64,000 nt of DNA from Aegilops tauschii subsp. strangulata (taxonomy: Eukaryota; Streptophyta; Magnoliopsida; Poales; Poaceae). Numbering within the stretch: the first letter of the stretch is position 1; each line of letters opens with the position of its first letter. Below, in pieces: positions 56,120-64,000 of this stretch. The stretch spans positions 354,273,267-354,337,266 of the forward strand of contig NC_053040.3 in assembly GCF_002575655.3 (NCBI RefSeq), in the 5' to 3' direction. Position numbers and translations under genes: made by a program. The notes under the pieces are model-generated. The model was given only the letters and a program-made list of their open reading frames with translations. It had not been told where the DNA came from and did no database searches.

Positions 56120-57514
56120 TGATACGTCTCCAACGTATCTACTTTTTCTCATGCTTTTCCTCTTGTTTTGGACTCTAATTTGCATGATTTGAATGAAACT
56201 AACCCCGGACTAACGTTGTTTTCAGCAGAACTACCATGGTGTTATTTTTGTGCAGAAATAAAAGTTCTCGGAATGGAACGAAACTTTGCGAGGATTTTTT
56301 ATGGAATAAATGAAGATTTTTGGAGCCAACAACCACCAGAGAGGGGCCCCTGGTTGGGCACAACCCACCAGGGTGCACCCCCTCTCCTGGCGCGCCCTGG
56401 TGGGTTGTACCCACCCGGTGGCCCCGCTGACGACCCCCCCTGATACTATAAATTCACATATTTCCAGAAGAAACCAGAGAGAAAAAATTATCGTGCTCCA
56501 AGCCCTGTTCTTCCTCAGGAGGGCAGATCTGGAGTCCGTTTGGGGCTCCGGAGAGGGGGATCTTCGTTCTTCGTCATCACCAACCAATCTACATCGCCAA
56601 TTCCATGATGCTCCCCACCGGGAGTGAGTAATTCCTTCGTAGGATCGCTGGTCGGTGAGGAGTTGGATGAGATTCATCATGTAATCGAGTTAGTTTTGTT
56701 AGGGCTTGATCCCTAGTATCCACTATGTTCTTAGATTGATGTTGCTATGACTTTGCTATGCTTAATGCTTGTCACTTTGGGCCAGTGTGCCATGAACACA
56801 GATCTGAACCGTTTATTAATTTATCATTATATCCATGTTTTAGATCCGATCTTGCAAGTTATAGTCACCTACTACGTGTTATGGTCCGGCAACCCCGGAG
56901 TGACAATAACCGGGCCCACTCCCGGTGATGACCGTAGTTTGAGGAGTTCATGTATTTACTATGTGTTAATGCTTGGTTCCGGTTCTCTATTAAAAGGAGG
57001 CCTTAATATCCCTTAGTTTCCAATATGGACCCTGCTGCCACGTGAGGGTAGGACAAAAGATGTCATGCAAGTTCTTTTAATAAAGCACGTATGACTATTT
57101 ATGGAATACATGCCTACATTATATTGATGAACTGGAGCTAGTGCCGTATCGCCCTAGGTTATAATAGTTACATGATGAATATCATCCAACAAGTCACCGA
57201 TCCAATGCCTACGAATTTATTTATATTGATCTTGCTGTGTTACTATTGCTATCATCACTGTTACACTTGCTACAAAATTACTGCTATCACTATTACTGTT
57301 ACCGTTGCTGCTGTCACTACTATCAAAACTATCAAACTACTTTGCTACTGATCACTTTGCTGCAGATAATTAATCTCCAAGTGTGGTTGAATTGACAACT
57401 CAGCTGCTAATACCTTTAAATATTCTCTGGCTCCCCTTGTGTCGAATCTATAAATTTGGGTTGAATACTCTACCCTCGAAAATTGTTGCGATCCCCTATA
57501 CTTGTGGGTTATCA
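56120..57514 (+). repeat. 3' LTR of the 9.5-kb Gypsy element
   Basis: 1395 bp and nearly identical to 48019-49431. The main difference is a shorter leader near 56490. Confidence 0.95.
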
Positions 57515-59285
57515 GACATCCACCGGAAGAGGATTGTACGTGGAGATGCTGACAGCTGGGTCCACGGCCGTACACAAGTAAGTGCCTCCTTATTACGCGC
57601 AAAATAATGATTCCTCCACCTGACAACGAGGGCCCACCGGAAGGGCCTTTGTATTTCACGAAAAAAAACATTCCTCCCGCTGACAGCTTGGACCCACCAG
57701 CTATATCTTCGCACACAAGGAAGTTCCTTCTTATTACGCAGAAAAAAAAAAGAATACTCCCCTGCTAGCTGGGACCCACCATGTTTGGAGTCTGACATGT
57801 GGGCCCGTTAAGTTGACGGGGACGCAGGATTTGTCAACTTAGTCAATATAAACGATTCTAGTGTTAGTGACCGTACCCTGTCCATCCACCGCCCGTCGTG
57901 CTTCTTCATCCTCTGGTCTTCTTGCTCCAGCTGCCCAAACCATCGCCAGTCGTGCCGCCTGCTCCTGCGCCCCATGGCCGGCTGTGCTGCCGCCGCACAG
58001 GCCTCACTGCCCCACCCTACTACCATCGCTAGCCTGGCCATCCCTGTACACACCCAGACCTCCTGTTATTCTATGGCGTGAGCATCCTCACACTGCAGCC
58101 GAAGCAGTAAACCCTCATACTCCCCTCCGCGTGGGAAACAACTGCCGAGTCTTCCCTGCCTCCTGGTCATTCCCTTCCTAGGCCTCGCCGACGTCCCCGC
58201 CTTGGTGCTCTCGACGCGGCGTGGTCAACGTGGTCAATGAACGACTTCCATCGGAAGAGGACTGTACATGGAGAGGCTGACAGCTGGGTCCACGGCCGCA
58301 GCAAGGAAGTACCTCCTTATTACGCACAAAATAATGATTGCTCCACCTGGCAGCGGGAACCCACCGGCAGGGCCTCTGTATTTCGCAAAAAAACATTCCC
58401 CCACTGACAGCTCAGACCCACCAGCTATATCTTCGCACGCAAGGAAGTGCCTCCTTATTACGCACAAAAAATATGAATACCCCCGCTGCTAGGTGGGTCC
58501 CACCATATTTGGAGGCTGGCTTGCGGGCCTATAAGTTGACGCGGACGCAGGGCTTTGTCAACTTAGTCAATATAAACTATTCTAGTTGCGGTGACCGTAT
58601 GATGTCCATCCAACGGCTGTCATGCTTCTTCAACCTCTGGTCTTCTTGCTCCAGCCGCCCAAACCATCACGGGCCGTGCCGCCTGCTCCTGCCTCCCGTG
58701 ATCAGCTGTGTTATTGCGTAGGCCTCACCACCCCTCCTACTCCAACCGCTGGCCAAGCCATCCCTCTACTCACCGACAACCCCTGTTATTTTACGGTGAC
58801 GACAGCCTCACACCACAGCCGAACCAGTCAACCCTCGTACTCCTCTCCGCGTGGGCATCCACTGCCGCGTCTTTCCCGGCTCCGCGGCGTCCCCTTCCTA
58901 GGCCTTGTCGTCGTCCATCACCTTGGTGCTCTCGGTGTGGCATGGTCAACGTGGTCAAGGAACAACTTTCATCGGAAGAGGACTGTACGTGGAGAGGCTG
59001 ACAGCTGGGTCCACGGCCGCAGCAAGGAAGTGCCTCCTTATTACGCGTAAAATAATTATTCCTCCACCTGACAGCAGGGACCCACCGGAAGGGACTGTAT
59101 TTTGTGAAAAAAATGTTGCCCCCTGACAGCTAGGACCCACCACCTACATCTTCGCACGCAAGGAAGTGCGACCATATTACAGGGAAAAATGATTCTTCCC
59201 CCTGACAATTGGGACCCACCAGCTATATCTTCGCACGTAAGGAAGTGCATCCTTATCCTCCCTAACAGCTGGGACCCACCCGGTC
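57515..59285 (+). repeat. Tandem array, end of unit 2, units 3 and 4
   Basis: Landmarks aaacgattctagtg...tgaccgt at 57849 and aaactattctagtt...tgaccgt at 58574. With the 9.5-kb element removed, spacing is about 714 and 725 bp. Each unit also holds shorter sub-repeats of about 70 bp: gacagctgggtccacggccg (57552, 58287, 59005) and cccaccagctatatcttcgc (57697, 58419, 59216), followed by aaggaagtgcctccttatta. The array fades out at gggacccacccggtcg near 59285. Confidence 0.85.
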
Positions 59286-60440
59286 GAAGCGTACATAGCG
59301 TTGTCGCGAACGTGTACGCACATACTCGTCGATCGGTCTCTCTACGGCGATGAACTGTGGCCGAGTAAGCAGCGGCACGTGTCATAGTGGAGGCGCGGAC
59401 GTAGCATGTCATGTAGTCCCGTCTATATCATGTACACGTACGTATAGCCACGCTGCAAGAAAGTAAATACGGCTACGTACGTACATACAGGCGGGGTCTC
59501 GAACGCGTACAGCGATGTCGTCCTGTTCATTGGCAGCCAACCGTCTGGGTCGCAATGAAGGAAACAGCGTCGTGTTCATTGGGAGGCAACAGAATACGTC
59601 GTGTTCATGGAGAGCCAATCGGCTTGGACGGAACAGCCGAAATGAGGTCTGGCGTACCGCAGAACGGAGGAAACGGGCCTTCTGTTCGTTCACATAAGGT
59701 TGAAACGGGGTCCTATTCATCGGGAAGGGTCTGGCGTACCGCAAAACGGAGGAAACGGACTTCTATTTGAGTGCCTACGGTCGAAACAAGGTCATGTTGA
59801 TCGGGAGGGGTGTGGTGTACCGCAAAACGGAGGATACAGACTTCTGTTGGAGCGCCTACGGTCGAAACGGGGTCCTGTTCATCCACCGTCTACTGCCTCG
59901 CTCCAGCCTCCACAGGCTACTGTTTATCCACCGTCGACCTCCTCCAGCCTCCACCAGCTACTGTTCATCCACAGGCTACTGTTCATCCATCCTCCACCGG
60001 CTACTGTTCATAGAGCCTCCAAGGGGTCCTGTTCTTCCACCCCCAACCGGCTGGGGTGCGGCGGCCTCCTCGAGGTCTTGTTCATCCAGCAGCAACAGCC
60101 TACTACCACGGGGTCCTGTTCATCCAACCCCCACAGGGAACTGTTCATCCACACCCAACCAACCGGCTCGACTCACCACGTCTCGACTCGTTCTACGTAC
60201 CGCGTGCACGGTAGCAACGGTCACTGTTTATAGAGAGGCAACCCAACACCGGTTGGCTACATCTCTCACGGGGGCTCGATCAGCTTCAGTAAGCAGCAAC
60301 AGTGATCGATCGCTTGGTTCAGTTAGCAGCAACAGTGGAGGAATCGCTCGAGTTCAGTCAGCAGCGAATGAATTGCTCGGGTTCAGTTAACAGCCAAGGG
60401 ATCGATCGCTCAGGTTCAGTAACATGCGATCGCTCGGGTT
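59286..60440 (+). repeat. CACTA subterminal repeat region
   Basis: Three copies of about 82 bp with tctggcgtaccgcaaaacgg lie at 59648, 59730 and 59811. Runs of ctactgttcatccac-type 17-30 bp repeats fill 59890-60150. gttcagttagcagcaacag variants recur from 60285 to 60440 with gatcgctcggg. Dense short repeats just inside the terminus are typical of CACTA elements, where they bind the element's own DNA-binding protein. The open frames here have no stops because of repeat periodicity. Confidence 0.75.
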
Positions 60441-60799
60441 CAGTTAGCCAATGCCTCGCACACGCGCGCGTACACCAGAGAAACTCACAAACCACAGTCC
60501 ATCGCTCGGCCCCGACCACCCACCGTAACCGGGAACTCCTCGATATTTTCCTCGCCCTTGCTTCTACCATGATTTTTCCATCCTGGACGGCCCAAAGAAT
60601 GTCATGCAGCTGCGTCTCTGGCCCGCCCAGGACAAAAAGCCCATTTCCTATCACGATTTTTTGTCATAGAAGTAGGAGCCCACCACATCTATGATGATAC
60701 CGGGTTTTTTCACAATTATCATCATAGAAGTGTCATAAGCATGACAGGAAAAAAATTCGTTCGGGCCAAAATGTCATGCATGTGTCTTTTTGTGTAGTG
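60441..60799 (+). mobile_element. CACTA transposon right terminus
   Basis: Read inward on the minus strand from 60799, the end is CACTACACAAAAAGACAC followed by atgcatgacattttggcccg. Further in are inverted short motifs (gtcataagcatgac, tcatagaag). The CACTA terminal motif and abundant Triticeae wording make this end secure. The flanking 3-bp target copy would be tcc (60800-60802). The matching left end was not found in the window. Confidence 0.88.
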
Positions 60800-61565
60800 T
60801 CCCGGATAGCCATCTTCTGGATTCGGTCCAACGCCTCGTTTAGTAGGGCGAGGGTCGCTGGGCTCGAGGGTGGCGGGAGTTCTAGACCGAACTCCATCGC
60901 AGCGGGGCGAGGGGTGATCTGTGTCCTGCCTAGGTTTTGGTTTTCGAAGACCGAGTTGAGCTCGGGAATTAGGACCGGGTCGTCTTCGGAGGCCGAAGAC
61001 AGACTTTGGTCCTGGGGTGCAGCTTCTGTACTGAGGCTCGAGGCTGAGTGGGTTCGGGCTAGGAGTGATTCCTGGCCACTGATCATTGATTCTCCGCAAA
61101 GGCTCGAGACCGGAGGCGTGTCTTGAGGGGAGGGTTCGGACGAGAATGACTCTCGGCGATGAATCCTCCTTCCGCATGGAGGCCCGAAGATGGGTCTTCA
61201 TCGGCTACTGTGAGCGTGGCTGAAGGCGATTCCTGGCCTTCGCTCAAAGAGGAGTCCTCGGGCTCGAGGCTGGGTGGAGGACTGGGGCCGATCTGTAGAT
61301 CGGTTCAGAGAGGGGCTCCTGAGCGGGGCTGACGAGGCCCACAGGGGCGCCGAAGGAGGTCGTGAATTCGACGAAGACTAGATCGCCTCGTACGTCCGCA
61401 ACGTACTCCAAATTGTCGAATCGAATCCGGTGCTCAGGAGCGAAGTTGTTGATCTGGTCTAGGTGACTAGTAGGGTTGGCGTGCAGCACAATGCTGCCGA
61501 ACGCGAAGAGTTGGCCGGGGACGAAGAGGTCCCCAGAGCTGACGCCCTTTCGATGAAAGTACCAA
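60800..61565 (-). pseudogene. gag-region fragment of a Gypsy element, cut by the CACTA end
   Basis: On the minus strand, downstream of the 61566 LTR, frames read IGTFIERASALGTSSSPANS, then NNFAPEHRIRFDNLEYVADV and VEFTTSFGAPVGLVSPAQEP, then SVFENQNLGRTQITPRPAAM and LALLNEALDRIQKMAIRD, shifting frame between segments. The reading stops at the CACTA boundary. No nucleocapsid or pol remains. The rest of this element should lie beyond the CACTA's other end if the CACTA inserted here. Confidence 0.6.
61548..61565 (-). promoter_or_regulatory. Primer-binding-site region of the cut Gypsy element
   Basis: On the minus strand TTGGTACTTTCATCGAAAGG directly follows the LTR end ...GACACCGACA. Its position is right for a PBS, though a tRNA match is not obvious. 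Confidence 0.45.
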
Positions 61566-62036
61566 TGTCGGTGTCAAAACCGGCGGATCTCGGGTAGGGG
61601 GTCTCGAGCTGTGGATCTGGGATCGATGAGGAACATGAGACAAGGGACACAAGGTTTTACCCAGGTTCAGGCCCTCTCGAAGAGGTAAAACCCTACTCCT
61701 GCTTGATTATATTCAATGGGTATGGTTACAGAGTAGATCTACCTCGAGATCAGGCAAGCTAGACCCTAGATGGGAGAGGTGATGAATGAAGCTCTAGCCC
61801 TAAAGACTAAAAACCCTCAGTTTATATAGGCACCGATAGGGTTAGGGTTACATGAGGTCGGTTTACAATGAAGGAAAGATTCTGCCTATTCGTGGCCTGC
61901 AAGGCACCCCACGACTCCGAAGCCTCCTTATCCGATCATGGATCTATACTCGGGCTTGGCTCCACAGTAGCCCATCAATCCGGCCCAGTCATGATAGGCC
62001 GGCAGCCCGAGGACCCCTTAACCCAGGACGCCATCA
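61566..62036 (-). mobile_element. LTR (5') of the cut Gypsy element
   Basis: About 471 bp. On the minus strand it starts TGATGGCGTCCTGGG and ends TTTTGACACCGACA. A TATA box, cctatataaactgaggg, lies near 61818 on the minus strand, confirming the orientation. Abundant Triticeae Gypsy LTRs share the tgtcggtgtcaaaaccggcg wording. Confidence 0.75.
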
Positions 62037-62777
62037 CACTTCTAATCGTACAGTGGGCTTTGGGGTTGCTCAAACTTCACATGTAACACGGTGATCATAA
62101 CGACAACTTACAGGTTCATTGGAAAGTTTGACAAGTGCCCAGATAGCTTGAGAGTGGGATTTGCTCCTCCGACGATGGAGAGATATTCTTAGGGCCCTCT
62201 CGGTATGACAACATCCATCATCATCTGGCCAGACATAGGTGACTACGTCACAGGGATGCTGGAACATGTTAACAAGAAAAAAGAACAAAACCGGTAACGG
62301 GAGCAACGATATAGTGAGCATGGTGATGACTCAGGAGGATACCGATGCACACCGGGTTTTGTAAAGTATCACGAAGAAAAGGGAACATCACATGATAACC
62401 AAAGATTCACTCGAATATCATTTGTGTGATCATAGGGACCGATATAGATGTCCACGATTCCGCTGTCAGTCATTGAACGAAGGGGTTTCGTTCATGTATA
62501 TCATTTACCGAACCTACGGGGTCACATGCTTAAGTTAATCACGATCTGCTGAGTGTTAGTAGTGCGGGAGTGATGAGAATATATTTGTGAAATTGTTTCA
62601 TTAATATCCAGAATAGTTTCGAGAGGTCCCGGAAGCGTTTTGGGGTCACCGGAAGGGTTTCAGTGAATATCGGGTAATACCGGGTATTACCGATTAATAT
62701 ATATAGGTGGGAAATGTTTTTGGGGATGTTAAAGTATATATATGTACATATAATGCTCTGAAAATGTTTAGAACAAA

Positions 62778-63072
62778 TATATATATATATATATATATAT
62801 AGTAACGTTAAACTAAGCGTGAGTGTAGACTAACTTATTCTACACCCCAGTAACGGTACATACAAAATATAGTAACACAGTATGTAAAATATAGTAATTT
62901 TCGTAAAAATGAAGTAAATTACAAACTTAGGTAGTAAAAATATATTTTCCTAATTACTATATTTTATACACCATTTTACTAGATTTTGTATATAGCTTAC
63001 TACGGGGTGTAGAATAAGCTATTGTACACTCACGCTTAGAATAGCGTTACCCTATATATATATATATATAAT
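62778..63072. repeat. AT microsatellite split by a MITE
   Basis: (AT)n runs at 62778-62800 and 63053-63072 flank the MITE and were presumably one tract. Confidence 0.85.
62801..63052. mobile_element. MITE with about 48-bp terminal inverted repeats
   Basis: agtaacgttaaactaagcgt with gagtgtagac at the left pairs with gtacactcacgcttagaata followed by gcgttaccct at the right. Inner arms share ttattctacacccc and ggggtgtagaataa. About 252 bp, AT-rich and non-coding. The target copy is hidden in the AT tract. Confidence 0.85.
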
Positions 63073-63198
63073 TTAATATTAATGGACCTAATAAGGCCAA
63101 TTGGTGGAAGGCAACTTAGGCCACAAGGGCCCAAGTAGGAAGGCGCCCCCCCTTCCTTGTACGGGGGGCCGAATTGGACTTGGGGAGGAGTCCTACTC

Positions 63199-64000
63199 CT
63201 TTTGCATCATGTTTTCCTACTGTTATTTATAATATTTTTATGCTTAATAATGCTTTATGGAGTAATTCTAATGCCTTTTCTCTCATAATATGCAAGGTTT
63301 ACACAAAGAGGGAGAATACTGGCAGCTGGAATTCCGGACCTGAAAAAGCCACGTCAGAGATACCTATTCCGCACATCTCCAAATAAGCTGAAATTTTATG
63401 GAGAATTGTTTTGGAATATATAAAAATATTGCAGCAAATAACTACCAACGGGGGCTGCCTAGTGCCCACAGGACACCAGGGAGCGCCAGGCCCCCCAGGC
63501 GCGCCCTGGTGGGTGGTGGGCAGCCCAGCCCACCTCCGGTGCCCATCTTCTGATATATAAGGTCTTTTGACCTAAAAAATAAGGGGAGGACTTTCGGGAC
63601 AGAGTTCCACTGTCTTGAGGCGGAATTTGGGCAGGAGCACTTTTTCCCTTCGGTGGAGCAATTCCGCCTGGGGAACTTCCCTCCCGGAGGGGGAAATCGA
63701 AGCCATTGTCATCACCAACGATCCTCTCATCTTTGGGAGGCTAATCTTCATCAACATCTTCAACAGCACCAACTCATCTCAAACCCTAGTTCATATCTTG
63801 TGTTCAATCTTTGTACCGGAACCTTAGATTGGTACCTGTGGGTGACTAGTAGTGTTGATTACTATATGGTTTATTTGGTGGAAGATTATATGTTCAGATC
63901 CATTATGCTATTTAATACCCCTCTGATCTTGAGCATGAATATCATTTGTGAGTAGTTACCTTTGTTCTTGAGGTCACGGGAGAAGTCACGTTGCAAGTAA
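63199..64000 (+). mobile_element. LTR of a Gypsy-type element, runs off the window
   Basis: Starts near tttgcatcatgttttcctac and continues with a GC-rich block (cccaggcgcgccctggtggg), a TATA box tgatatataaggtc near 63551, and ggggaggactttcgggacag. It continues to the last base without an end. No coding sequence. Confidence 0.65.

Larger units (their letters stand above)
48019..57514 (+). mobile_element. Athila-like Gypsy retrotransposon (Sabrina/WHAM type), complete with TSD
   Basis: 9496 bp with target copies GACAT at 48014-48018 and 57515-57519. LTRs at 48019-49431 and 56120-57514 begin TGATACGTCTCCAA and end cttgtgggttatca. A PBS follows the left LTR and a purine tract precedes the right. 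Internal coding consists of gag, an aspartic protease and a third ORF; no RT, RNase H or integrase is visible, so mobility would need enzymes in trans. The genes carry stops and frameshifts. It interrupts the tandem array between units 2 and 3. Confidence 0.95.
62037..63198. mobile_element. LTR-retrotransposon fragment, family unassigned
   Basis: Non-coding and typical of grass LTR wording (gaggtcccggaagcgttttg, cgggtaataccgggtattac, ggccacaagggcccaagtag). No TG...CA ends, PBS or coding sequence was seen. It hosts an AT microsatellite and a MITE. Confidence 0.45.

Noticed and set aside
46560..59285. CRISPR-like array
   Set aside because: Units are hundreds of bases long without constant repeat-spacer alternation, and the context is a plant transposon.
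59500..60390. Long plus-strand open frames near the CACTA end
   Set aside because: Stop-free because of subterminal repeat periodicity; no domain.

Overview
The window is intergenic chromosome from a large grass genome, most likely Triticeae (wheat, Aegilops, barley or rye). The basis is Stowaway MITEs with CTCCCTCCGT-like ends, Athila-like Gypsy LTRs starting TGATACGTCTCCAACGTATC, a Fatima-like solo LTR, CACTA transposons, and stacked nested insertions. Family names come from remembered features and need a repeat-library search. I see no bacterial-style operon, CRISPR array, rRNA gene or intact tRNA gene.

Layout. Bases 1-289 are the 3' end of an LTR. Bases 290-11266 are a low-copy mosaic. 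It holds a CA/CG purine-pyrimidine tract, diverged copies of a promoter-like module, a decayed coding sequence with three 93-bp repeats (3999-5000, minus), a palindromic MULE-like element (5077-5721), a non-LTR retrotransposon tail, two Stowaway MITEs in opposite orientation, a 347-bp element with terminal inverted repeats, and a GC-rich promoter-like exon at 10430-10725.

Bases 11267-43308 carry a CACTA TNP2 transposase gene on the plus strand, split by a 28.5-kb nest four retroelements deep. Outermost is an Athila-like Gypsy element (12575-41095, minus, TSD acgac/acggc). Inside it is a solo LTR (17948-38941, TSD CTAGA). Inside that is a Tat-like non-autonomous Gypsy element (18147-36058, plus, TSD GAGTG) with a decayed, apparently spliced antisense gene. 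Innermost is a decayed Tekay/Del-type chromovirus (19493-30226, minus, TSD gcctg/gcctc) with an extra ORF before gag. Removing the layers restores reading frames at three junctions.

Bases 43588-45162 are a Fatima-like solo LTR (TSD CATAG). Bases 45397-46158 (minus) encode a two-exon GRF-type zinc-finger protein with a C-terminal membrane segment; this is the best candidate for an intact non-retroviral gene. A tandem array of about 0.7-1 kb units (46560-59285) is split by a complete 9.5-kb Athila-like Gypsy element (48019-57514, plus, TSD GACAT). Subterminal repeats and a CACTA terminus follow, ending at 60799. The array, the GRF gene and the TNP2 gene may all belong to one large CACTA, but I could not find its left end.

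Bases 60800-64000 contain an LTR plus gag fragment (minus) cut by the CACTA end, an LTR fragment carrying a MITE inside an AT microsatellite, and the start of another LTR running off the window. Most coding sequence is transposon-derived and broken by nonsense codons and frameshifts; several of the stops fit C-to-T decay.
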